NCBI RefSeq assembly: GCF_013364355.1
Contig: NZ_CP054931.1
Span: 2,728,001 to 2,792,000, forward strand
DNA from: Stenotrophomonas sp. NA06056
GTDB taxonomy: Bacteria; Pseudomonadota; Gammaproteobacteria; Xanthomonadales; Xanthomonadaceae
DNA length: 64,000 bases
Reading direction: 5' to 3'
Shown one piece after another: positions 52,765 through 60,311 of the stretch. The notes below the pieces were generated by a model, which made no database searches, was not told where the DNA came from, and worked only from the letters and a program-made list of their open reading frames with translations. Position numbers and translations under genes: made by a program. The stretch's first letter is position 1, and each line of letters opens with the position of its first letter.

Positions 52765-53649
52765 ATGAACATCGTCGTCAAAGAAGAACTCAAGGCCTAC
52801 ATCGACCCGCTCACCGCGGACGAACACGAGGCGCTGGAGCGCAGCATCCTCGCCGAAGGCTGCCGCGATGCGCTGGTGCTGTGGGGCGAGGTGCTGGTGG
52901 ATGGACACAACCGCTTCGGCATCTGCCAGAAGCATGACCTGCCGTTCAACACCGTGCAGAACACCCGCTTCCAGAGCATGGAAGACGTGCACCTGTGGAT
53001 GATCGAGCAGCACCTGGGACGGCGCAGCGTCTCCGATTTCCAGCGCGGGGTACTGGCCCTGCGCAAGCGCGACATCCTGTCCGCCCGCAAGCAGGTCGAG
53101 CAGGCGCAGCTGCAGCGTGAGAGCGATGGCACCGCCGAGCCTGCCGACGAGGCCGGCGAGGACAGCCCGCCGTGGGAACCGGCGCCGAAGATCAGCCGTG
53201 CCGAACTGGCCCGCGAAGCCAAGCTGAGCACCAGCCAGGTCGGCATGATCGAGCGCATCCACGCCCAGGCCGCGGCCGAGGTGGTGGAAGCGGTGAAGGC
53301 CGGCATGATCTCGATCAGCGCCGCCGCTGCCGTGGCCGACCTGCCGGAAGAAGAGCAGCGCGCGGCTGCCGCTGGCGGCAAGGATGAACTGAAGCAGGCT
53401 GCAAAGCGTGTGCGTGAGTCCAAGCGCAAGCCGCGTGCGCCGAAGCCGGAAACGGAGTCGGCGGAAATGGACTTCGAAGAAGCCAACGAGGATGAGATCG
53501 CCAGCCGTGATGCCGAAGTGCTGGCTGCGCTGGAGCAGCTGGGCGAGGATGCCCCGGCCCTGCGTCGCCGCGTGGTGAACCTGACCCGCGAGAACGATAC
53601 CCTGCGCGCGCAGCTGGCCCATCTGCGCAAGCAGCTGGAAGCGCTCTGA
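52765..53649 (+). CDS. ParB/Srx-like domain protein
   Basis: The 294-residue protein begins with a ParB-N-like domain (LKAYIDPLTADEHEALERSILAEG; VLVDGHNRFGIC), a central helical region with a helix-turn-helix-like LAREAKLSTSQVGMIERI, and a basic linker (KRVRESKRKPRAPKP) leading to a C-terminal leucine-zipper-like coiled coil. It looks like a DNA-binding relative of ParB without a ParA partner nearby. A GTG two codons earlier (52759) is possible; the ATG at 52765 is used. It is probably monocistronic, between two REP-flanked genes. Confidence 0.72.
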   Translation: MNIVVKEELKAYIDPLTADEHEALERSILAEGCRDALVLWGEVLVDGHNRFGICQKHDLPFNTVQNTRFQSMEDVHLWMIEQHLGRRSVSDFQRGVLALRKRDILSARKQVEQAQLQRESDGTAEPADEAGEDSPPWEPAPKISRAELAREAKLSTSQVGMIERIHAQAAAEVVEAVKAGMISISAAAAVADLPEEEQRAAAAGGKDELKQAAKRVRESKRKPRAPKPETESAEMDFEEANEDEIASRDAEVLAALEQLGEDAPALRRRVVNLTRENDTLRAQLAHLRKQLEAL

Positions 53650-53657
53650 ACCCTGTG

Positions 53658-53733
53658 GTAGTGCCGGCCGCTGGCCGGCATCTGCAACCCACCCGCAACG
53701 TTCACGAGGTTGCCGGCCAGCGGCCGGCACTAC
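53658..53733. repeat. Facing pair of SMAG-type REP palindromes
   Basis: GTAG with TGCCGGCC-GCT-GGCCGGCA (53658-53680) faces TGCCGGCC-AGC-GGCCGGCA with CTAC (53711-53733). The same subtype and arrangement recur at 60230-60307. Confidence 0.88.
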
Positions 53734-53767
53734 CGGTCACTCACCGCCCTGCGGGTAGACTTCGGGC

Positions 53768-55054
53768 ATGACGTCTGCCATCGATCCGCGTCGCGCTCAG
53801 CTGCGGCGCCTGAAAGCCCTCGCCCTTGGCCTGTTGCTGCTGATGCTGGGCGGCTTCGCGGTCAGCCATTGGCAGGGTGAGCGCGGCATCTGGGCCTGGG
53901 TCTCGGCCTTCTGCGAGGCTGCCGCCGTCGGCGCACTCGCGGACTGGTTCGCGGTGGTCGCCCTGTTCCGGCGACCGATGGGCCTGCCGATTCCGCATAC
54001 GGCGATCATTCCGCGCAGCAAGGAACGCATCGGCGACAGCCTGGCCCTGTTCGTGCGCGACCAGTTCCTGGAACCGGCGGTGCTGCTGGCCAAGCTGCAG
54101 GTATTCGACCCGGCCAGCCGCCTTGGGAGCTGGCTGGCCGATCCCGCACGTTCACGGATGCTGGCCGACATGGCCCGTGGCTGGGCGCTGCAGGCGCTGG
54201 ATTTCTTCGATGAAGCCGCGGTGCGGCGGCAGCTGCACAGCTTCGTGGTGCAACAGTTGCGGCAGTGGAACGCCGCGGCCACTGCCGGCGAACTGCTGGC
54301 CCTGCTGACCGCCGATGGCCGCCACCAGCGGGTGCTGGATGAAGGCCTGCAGCGCTTGGGGCGCTGGCTGGAACAGCCGGAAGTGAAGGAACGCGCTTCG
54401 CAACTGATCGTGCGCTACATCCAGCGCGAATGGCCAACGCTGTCGAGCACGGTGAACTGGATCAAGCCGATCGATGAGATCGGCGACAACCTTGCAGAAC
54501 GCCTGGCCCGGGCGGTGCTGGAAGAGCTGCAGCAGGTGCTCGCCGAGCCGCAGCATCCGCTGCGCCAGGATTACGAACAGTGGCTGGGCAACTACGTGCA
54601 GCGCCTGCGCGAAGACCCGGCACTGGCCGAGCGCATCGAGCAGCTCAAGCAGGAAATGATCAACCACCCTGCTCTGCAGGAGTACGTGCAGGGCCTGTGG
54701 GCGCGCATCCAGGCCAGCCTGCGCGGCGATCTGCAGCGCGAGGATTCGGCACTGGTCGGTCACCTGCAGCGCAGCCTGGCGTCACTGGGTGACAGCCTGC
54801 AATCGGACCCGGCGTTGCGCGAGGCATTGAACCAGCACCTGCTGGAAGGCGCGCAGCGCCTCACCGGGCGCCTGCGCGAGGGCGTCACCACCCACATCGC
54901 GCAGACCGTGAAGAGCTGGGACGAGCGCCACCTGGTCGAGCAGCTGGAACTGAGCGTGGGTCGCGACCTGCAGTTCATCCGCTTCAACGGCACCCTGGTG
55001 GGCGGGTTGATCGGCCTGCTGCTGCATGCAGCGACGGTTCTGTTCCGTTTCTGA
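53768..55054 (+). CDS. DUF445 family membrane protein
   Basis: The 428-residue protein has two N-terminal helices (LALGLLLLMLGGFAVSHW and ISAFCEAAAVGALADWFAVVALF-type segment), the family motif GALADWFAVVALFRRPMGLPIPHTAIIP, a long helical middle and a C-terminal helix (LVGGLIGLLLHAATVLF). DUF445 (YjiN-like) proteins are inner membrane proteins of unknown function. The ATG at 53768 is the natural start. A structured 191-nt repeat begins 13 bases after its stop. Confidence 0.85.
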   Translation: MTSAIDPRRAQLRRLKALALGLLLLMLGGFAVSHWQGERGIWAWVSAFCEAAAVGALADWFAVVALFRRPMGLPIPHTAIIPRSKERIGDSLALFVRDQFLEPAVLLAKLQVFDPASRLGSWLADPARSRMLADMARGWALQALDFFDEAAVRRQLHSFVVQQLRQWNAAATAGELLALLTADGRHQRVLDEGLQRLGRWLEQPEVKERASQLIVRYIQREWPTLSSTVNWIKPIDEIGDNLAERLARAVLEELQQVLAEPQHPLRQDYEQWLGNYVQRLREDPALAERIEQLKQEMINHPALQEYVQGLWARIQASLRGDLQREDSALVGHLQRSLASLGDSLQSDPALREALNQHLLEGAQRLTGRLREGVTTHIAQTVKSWDERHLVEQLELSVGRDLQFIRFNGTLVGGLIGLLLHAATVLFRF

Positions 55055-55066
55055 GGTGGGTTCGCG

Positions 55067-55257
55067 GCCGGGCTGCGCCCGGCACCCGCAGAGGCCGGAG
55101 CCAAAACCACAGCCACAGCGGGTTTCCTGCGGGGTGGCGGGGAGCTGTGGCTTTGCGGGGCCGCCGTGAACCCGTCCCTGGGGGCTTGGTCGCCGCATCC
55201 ATGCGGCTCACACCCCGCAAAACCACAGCGCCCCGCCTTCGACAGTGTCCCTCGATC
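55067..55257 (+). ncRNA. Structured 191-nt repeat element, copy A
   Basis: It starts with the hairpin GCCGGGC-TGC-GCCCGGC (55067-55083). It has a 25-bp helix with two mismatches (55136-55160 with 55213-55237) enclosing CCCG-TCCC-TGGG (55171-55182) and GCCGCAT-CC-ATGCGGC (55192-55207), and ends CCTTCGACAG...CGATC. The second copy at 63765 has the same length and folds the same way with different stem bases, so structure is what is kept. Whether it acts as RNA or DNA cannot be told; it is labelled ncRNA for its fold only. Confidence 0.6.
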
Positions 55258-55264
55258 CCGCTGT

Positions 55265-55282
55265 ATCCACGCCATGCGTGGA
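55265..55282. repeat. REP-type palindrome (monomer)
   Basis: ATCCACGC-CAT-GCGTGGA follows copy A of the structured element by eight bases. The stem is that of the REP at 13276, but the flanking tetranucleotide reads GTAT, not GTAG. Confidence 0.65.
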
Positions 55283-55314
55283 AGACCGAGGCTGTCACGC
55301 TTGCTTAACGAAAT

Positions 55315-55333
55315 GCGAATGCCTATCATTTAC
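55315..55333. promoter_or_regulatory. Candidate Fur box upstream of the siderophore receptor
   Basis: GCGAATGCCTATCATTTAC matches the 19-bp Fur consensus at 12 positions, with the right half strongest. It is the most AT-rich part of the 488-bp gap 55055-55542, which also holds the structured element and a REP. About 210 bp of leader follow before the receptor start, with no other signal I can see. Confidence 0.5.
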
Positions 55334-55542
55334 TGATCGGTTGTACGCTTAGCCAAGCGGGGCACGGAAGCACGCGCCCACCCGCCCCTTCGCCCGTGTA
55401 CATCCCCCGACCACTGGGTCGCCCGCAACGCGCGGGTGACGCACCGTCGATGGGAATCACGCTGGGCGACGTGCGCGGAGCGCATGGCTGCCATGGGTGC
55501 GTTTGCCATCGCCTGTTTTTTGTCCTGCATGGAATCGCACCG

Positions 55543-57771
55543 ATGGCTTCGTCCCTGATCACTCCCCGCCCAACCCTGCTGGCCCTGGCCGTGACCGCAC
55601 TGTTGATCGCACCGTTGGCACACGCTGAGGAAGGTTCTGCCGCCCCCTCCGCGCGCACCCTGGACACCGTTCAGGTCACTGCCGATGGCGATATCGCCGA
55701 CAGCTACACGGTCAAGCGCGCCAGCACCGCGACCAAGCTCGGCCTGTCGCTGCGCCATACCCCGCAGTCGATGACCGTGGTGACCCGGCAACGGCTGGAC
55801 GACATGGGCCTGTTCTCGCTGTCCGACGTGATGGGCCAGGTCACCGGCGTGGCGGTGTCGGTCACTGACAGCGAACGCATCAACTACGTCTCGCGCGGGT
55901 ACAACATCACCAATTTCCAGGTCGATGGCATGCTCAACACCTTCGGTGGCTACATCAAGACCAACACCGACAGCGTGATCTACGACCGCATCGAAGTAGT
56001 GCGTGGTGCCACCGGCCTGACCACCGGTGCAGGTGATCCTTCCGGCACCATCAACTTCGTCCGCAAGCGCCCCACCGATACGTTCCAGATGAGCGCCAAC
56101 CTCACGCTCGGCCGCTGGGGCAACCAGCGCCTGGAAGCCGACCTCGGCGGCCCCATCGCCCTGGATGGCCGCATCCGCGCCCGCGTGGTCGCCGCCAAGC
56201 AGCAGAGTGATTCGTTCCGCGATGTCTACAAGCTGGACAAGGATGTCTTCTACGGCATCGTCCAGGCCGACATCACCGACACCACCCTGCTGGAAGCCGG
56301 CTATGAGTACCAGTCGCCGCGCACCACCGGCGTGACCTGGGGCGTGGTGCCGTACTGGGGCGCCGATGGCAAGCCGGCCAACCTGCCACGCTCGACCAAC
56401 CTGTCGGCGCGCTGGAGCAGCTGGCCGATCGTCGAGAAGAGCGCGTTCGCCCGCCTCGAACAGCAGCTGGGCCAGGGCTGGGCCGCGAAGTTCGCCTACA
56501 CCCGCTCCAAGCGCGAGACCGACGGCGCGGTCTGGTACGGTGCGTCCGGTTACCCGCGTGCCGATGGCAGCGGCATCTCTGCCTTCGTCGGCAGCTTCGG
56601 TGAAAACGGCGACATGCAGGTGTTCGACTTCAACGTCGGTGGTCCGTTCCAGCTGTTTGGCCGTGAACACGAACTGGTGTTCGGCTTCGGCCAGTCGGTG
56701 CGCAAGGGCGAAGTGCCTGCGAGTGAAACCGCCGCCTATCCTGCCAACTACGAGCGCGTGCCGGACTGGCGCAGCTGGAACGGCGACGTGGCACCGCTGC
56801 AGGTCACCCGCCTGGGCTATCTCGCCTCGGAAGACGAACTGCGCCAGCGTGCCGCCTACCTGGCCGCGCGCCTGCAGCTTGCCGAGCCGCTGACCGCCGT
56901 GCTCGGCGCCCGCTACGGCAGCTGGGAAACACGCAGCTGGACCTACACCCACGACGACGCCGGCCGCCTGACCGGCACCGCTCGCGGCGGCTACAAGCCG
57001 GATGACTCACTCACCCCGTACGCCGGTTTCATCTACGACTTCAACCGTTACTTCAGCGGCTACGTCAGCTACACCGACATCTTCCAGCCGCAGAACTACC
57101 GCGACAAGGCCAACAACTACCTCGAACCGGTGGTCGGCGACATGTGGGAAGCGGGGGTCAAGGCCGAGTTCTTCGATGGCCTGCTCAACACCTCGGTCGC
57201 GGTGTTCAAGGGCGAGAAGGACAACGTCGCCGAACTGGACGATTCGGTTCCGGAAAACTCGCTGCCCGGTGGCATCAGTGCTTACCGCTCCACCGGCAAG
57301 GGCAACAAGGTGAAGGGCTGGGAAATCGAAGCGCAGGGCAGCCTGGGCGAGCACTGGAACCTGTCGACCGGGTTCACCCACACCGTCAGCCGCAATGCGC
57401 TGGGCGTGCGCCAGAACACCACCGTTCCGGTCGACCTGTTCCGCCTCAACGCCAGCTGGCGTCCGGGTGGCGCCGAAGGCCGCTTCTGGATCGGTGGCGG
57501 CGCGACCTGGCAGAGCGGCATCTGGAGCCTGAGCAACAAGCCGCGCGAAGACTTCCTGGTCAGCGGCAAGCGCGACCGCGTGGCAATCGAGCAGGGCGAC
57601 ATCTACCTGCTCAACCTGTCGGCCGGCTATCGCTTCAACGAGAACTTCACCGCCCAGGTGAACGTGAACAACCTGCTGGACAAGAAGTACTACAACCGCG
57701 TCGGTTTCTACGACGGCGTGTACTGGGGCGAACCGCGCAACGTGATGATGACGCTGCGCTGGAAGCTCTGA
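55543..57771 (+). CDS. TonB-dependent siderophore receptor
   Basis: The 742-residue outer membrane protein has a signal peptide ending APLAHA, a TonB-box-like DTVQVTA, a plug domain (HTPQSMTVVTRQRLDDMG, then VSRGYNITNFQVDG and IEVVRGATGL) and a 22-strand barrel ending in LRWKL. These motifs are those of the FhuE/FpvA group of ferric-siderophore receptors. The ATG at 55543 gives the signal peptide; the frame is open 49 codons upstream but that reads as noise. It heads an operon with DUF3649, PepSY and DUF3325 proteins. Confidence 0.9.
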   Translation: MASSLITPRPTLLALAVTALLIAPLAHAEEGSAAPSARTLDTVQVTADGDIADSYTVKRASTATKLGLSLRHTPQSMTVVTRQRLDDMGLFSLSDVMGQVTGVAVSVTDSERINYVSRGYNITNFQVDGMLNTFGGYIKTNTDSVIYDRIEVVRGATGLTTGAGDPSGTINFVRKRPTDTFQMSANLTLGRWGNQRLEADLGGPIALDGRIRARVVAAKQQSDSFRDVYKLDKDVFYGIVQADITDTTLLEAGYEYQSPRTTGVTWGVVPYWGADGKPANLPRSTNLSARWSSWPIVEKSAFARLEQQLGQGWAAKFAYTRSKRETDGAVWYGASGYPRADGSGISAFVGSFGENGDMQVFDFNVGGPFQLFGREHELVFGFGQSVRKGEVPASETAAYPANYERVPDWRSWNGDVAPLQVTRLGYLASEDELRQRAAYLAARLQLAEPLTAVLGARYGSWETRSWTYTHDDAGRLTGTARGGYKPDDSLTPYAGFIYDFNRYFSGYVSYTDIFQPQNYRDKANNYLEPVVGDMWEAGVKAEFFDGLLNTSVAVFKGEKDNVAELDDSVPENSLPGGISAYRSTGKGNKVKGWEIEAQGSLGEHWNLSTGFTHTVSRNALGVRQNTTVPVDLFRLNASWRPGGAEGRFWIGGGATWQSGIWSLSNKPREDFLVSGKRDRVAIEQGDIYLLNLSAGYRFNENFTAQVNVNNLLDKKYYNRVGFYDGVYWGEPRNVMMTLRWKL

Positions 57772-57878
57772 CGATCTGATGGATGGCGCCGGTTCTGCGA
57801 CCGGCTCCGGGCCACGGATGGCCACCCCCGGCGCGCTTCGGTGCGCCGGTCCTCTTTCATTCAACCTGCAGGACCGCC

Positions 57879-58199
57879 GTGGACCGCTCGCCCGCAACCG
57901 CCAGCCCCCGCCTCAGCACCTTCTTCGCCAACCCGCGATGGGGCGTGCTGTCCCGATCGCTGGCCGCCATCTTCGGCGGCTACGCGCTTGCCTCGATGAC
58001 CACCGTGTTCTGCGCGTTGGCGCTGCCGGGTGCGCGCGGCCAGACCGTGCTGACCGGCATGCTGCTGGCGATCCTGGTCGCCGCCTGCGCCGCGCTGTGG
58101 GCGTTCGCCACGCGCAGCGCGCTACGTGCCTGGGTCGGCATTCTCGTCCCCACCCTGCTGATGGCCGGTGCGTCGCGCCTGCTGGGAGCGTGGGCATGA
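57879..58199 (+). CDS. DUF3649 iron-uptake-associated membrane protein
   Basis: The 106-residue protein has three predicted helices (SLAAIFGGYALASMTTVFCALAL; TVLTGMLLAILVAACAALWAF; WVGILVPTLLMAGASRLL). DUF3649 proteins are found beside PepSY proteins in siderophore loci. The start is GTG 57879 with GCAGGA upstream; the frame extends upstream without a good start. Its stop overlaps the next ATG (ATGA at 58196-58199). Confidence 0.82.
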   Translation: MDRSPATASPRLSTFFANPRWGVLSRSLAAIFGGYALASMTTVFCALALPGARGQTVLTGMLLAILVAACAALWAFATRSALRAWVGILVPTLLMAGASRLLGAWA

Positions 58200-59821
58200 A
58201 GAATGGATTCCGCCAATCCATGGCCTGGCTGCACACCTGGACCGGCCTGCTGGTCGGCTGGTTGCTGCTGTTGATCTTCATGGCCGGCACCGCCAGCTAC
58301 TACCGCGAGGAAATCAGCCGCTGGATGCGCCCGGAACTGCCGCGCAGCACCGTCAGCACCGACGAAGCAGCGCAGCGCGCGGCCGACTACCTGCTGAGCA
58401 ACGCGCCCCAGGCCGAGAGCTGGTTTGTCACCCTGCCGCAGCCGCGCAATCCGGCCATGCAGATGTTCTGGCGGTTGCCAGAAGCACTGGCCGACCCGAG
58501 CAAGGGACGCCGCGGCGCCTTTGGTGATGCCACCCTGGACCCCAACACCGGCACCGAGCTGAAGGCCCGCGAGACCCGTGGCGGCGACTTCTTCTATCGC
58601 CTGCATTTCGACCTGCACTACATCCCGGTGCTGTGGGCCCGTTACCTTGTGGGCTTCTGCGCGATGTTCATGCTGGTGGCGATCATCACCGGCGTGATCA
58701 CCCACAAGAAGATCTTCAAGGATTTCTTCACGTTCCGGAAGGACAAGGGCCTGCGTTCGTGGCTGGACTTCCACAACGTCAGCGCGGTGATGGCCCTGCC
58801 CTACCACGCGATGATCACCTACACCGGCATCGTCACGTTGATGATCATGTATCTGCCGTGGGGTGTGAACGCGGCCTACGGTACCGACCAGGATGCCTTC
58901 TACGCAGAGGCCTTTGGTGGCCTGCCCGAAGTCACCGCACCGGCCGAAGGCAAGGCCGCCCCGCTGCCACTGCGGCAACTGCTGGACAGTGCCCGCACGC
59001 ATTGGCACGGGACCGAGGTCGCTGGTTTCAGCGTTGCCAATCCCGGTGCTGCCAATGCGGTGATCGACATCCGTCAGCGCGACGGCAAGCGCTTGTCCAT
59101 CGATACGCCCGCGCTGCGCTATGACATGGTCACTGGCGTGCTGCTGCAGGAAACCCCGCCTTCCGGTGGCGCCACCGCCACCCGGGGCGTGCTGTATGGC
59201 CTGCACCTGGCACGCTTCGCCGACTGGGGCGTGCGCGCCCTGTTCTTCCTGTCCGGCCTGACCGGCTGCCTGATGGTGGCCAGCGGCGTGGTGCTGTGGG
59301 CGGTGAAGGAGCGGCCGAAGCATGCAAAGAGCGGCCGCACCGGCTTCGGCCTGCGCCTGGTGGATGCACTGAACATCGGCGCCGTGGCCGGCCTGCCGAT
59401 CGCCTTTGCCGCCTATTTCTGGGGTAACCGGCTGCTGCCGCTGGGCCTGGCCGAACGGTCCACCGCCGAGGCAAACGTGTTCTTCTACGCGTGGGGCGCC
59501 TCGTTGCTGGCCGCCTTCATCTGGCCCAAGCGGATGATGTGGGCGTGGCAGCTGTACCTCGGCGCAGCGGCGTTCGCGCTGATCCCGGTAGTGAACGCGC
59601 TGACCACCCATGCACATCTGGGCGTGACCCTGTTCAATGGTGACTGGACGTTGGCCGGCTTCGATCTGTCGATGATCGCCTTCGGCGCGATGCTGGCGAT
59701 GTGTGGCTGGCGCATGCAGCGCTGGACACCGCCGCTGAGCGCTGCCGAGAAGAAGAAGCGCGCGGCGGCCGCAGCGACCAAGGCACCGGTTGATACAGTG
59801 GAAGCGGAGGCCAGCGCATGA
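58196..59821 (+). CDS. PepSY-associated membrane protein (iron uptake)
   Basis: The 541-residue protein has the PepSY_TM layout. It opens with MAWLHTWTGLLVGWLLLLIFMAGT, has large periplasmic parts, a His-rich helix pair (FYRLHFDLHYIPVLWARYL; DFHNVSAVMALPYHAMITYTG) and further helices near the C-terminus. Relatives such as PiuB and FsqB reduce or release iron from siderophores in the inner membrane, probably using heme bound by the His. It is coupled by ATGA overlaps to both neighbours. The C-terminal tail is Lys/Ala-rich. Confidence 0.85.
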   Translation: MKNGFRQSMAWLHTWTGLLVGWLLLLIFMAGTASYYREEISRWMRPELPRSTVSTDEAAQRAADYLLSNAPQAESWFVTLPQPRNPAMQMFWRLPEALADPSKGRRGAFGDATLDPNTGTELKARETRGGDFFYRLHFDLHYIPVLWARYLVGFCAMFMLVAIITGVITHKKIFKDFFTFRKDKGLRSWLDFHNVSAVMALPYHAMITYTGIVTLMIMYLPWGVNAAYGTDQDAFYAEAFGGLPEVTAPAEGKAAPLPLRQLLDSARTHWHGTEVAGFSVANPGAANAVIDIRQRDGKRLSIDTPALRYDMVTGVLLQETPPSGGATATRGVLYGLHLARFADWGVRALFFLSGLTGCLMVASGVVLWAVKERPKHAKSGRTGFGLRLVDALNIGAVAGLPIAFAAYFWGNRLLPLGLAERSTAEANVFFYAWGASLLAAFIWPKRMMWAWQLYLGAAAFALIPVVNALTTHAHLGVTLFNGDWTLAGFDLSMIAFGAMLAMCGWRMQRWTPPLSAAEKKKRAAAAATKAPVDTVEAEASA

Positions 59822-60147
59822 TGCCGCTGGTACTGGGGTTGTCGTTCGCAGCGTTCACCGCGCTGTCGCTGGCGATGGAAAAGCACCAGCAGGAACTGCA
59901 CGGCAAAGCTGCGGCATCGCCGGTACGGCGCATGCAATGGAGGGTGCTGGGCTGGGTGCTGCTGACGGTGGCGTTCGCACTGTGCGTGCTCGACTACGGC
60001 TGGGCAATAGGCCCAGTGCTGTGGCTCGGCGCGCTCACGCTGGGGGGAATCGTGCTGGCGTTTGCACTGTACCCGTACCGGCCGAAGTGGATCGCACCGC
60101 TGGCGGTTGGATTGCCGGTGATCGGGTTGGTGGTGGCGTTGCTGTAA
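59818..60147 (+). CDS. DUF3325 membrane protein
   Basis: The 109-residue protein has three or four helices (LVLGLSFAAFTALSLAMEKHQ; LGWVLLTVAFALCVLDYGW; TLGGIVLAFALYPY) and the family's HQQEL motif. DUF3325 proteins accompany PepSY iron-uptake proteins; their job is unknown. Two adjacent ATG codons (59818 and 59821) are possible starts; the first overlaps the PepSY stop. It ends the operon; REP elements follow. Confidence 0.82.
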   Translation: MMPLVLGLSFAAFTALSLAMEKHQQELHGKAAASPVRRMQWRVLGWVLLTVAFALCVLDYGWAIGPVLWLGALTLGGIVLAFALYPYRPKWIAPLAVGLPVIGLVVALL

Positions 60148-60164
60148 GCCTTACGGTGGACTGC

Positions 60165-60187
60165 ATCCACGCATGGCGTGGATCTAC
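60165..60187. repeat. SMAG-type REP palindrome after DUF3325
   Basis: ATCCACGC-ATG-GCGTGGAT followed by CTAC lies 18 bp after the operon end and is identical in stem to the copies at 13235-13294. Confidence 0.8.
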
Positions 60188-60229
60188 TGCGGATCGCCAT
60201 CCGCGCGTGGCATGGATCTTCCCGGGAGG

Positions 60230-60307
60230 GTAGTGCCGGCCGCTGGCCGGCAACCCCATGAAGCTCCGTCGGAGTCTCCGTAGTTGCCGGCCAGCGGCCG
60301 GCACTAC
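60230..60307. repeat. Facing pair of SMAG-type REP palindromes
   Basis: GTAG with TGCCGGCC-GCT-GGCCGGCA (60230-60252) faces TGCCGGCC-AGC-GGCCGGCA with CTAC (60285-60307). It ends four bases before the convergent rlmKL stop and repeats the layout at 53658-53733 with a different centre. Confidence 0.88.
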
Positions 60308-60311
60308 CGGT

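Noticed and set aside
55396..55542. 49-codon N-terminal extension of the siderophore receptor
   Set aside because: It would bury the signal peptide; the sequence has no similarity to receptor N-termini.
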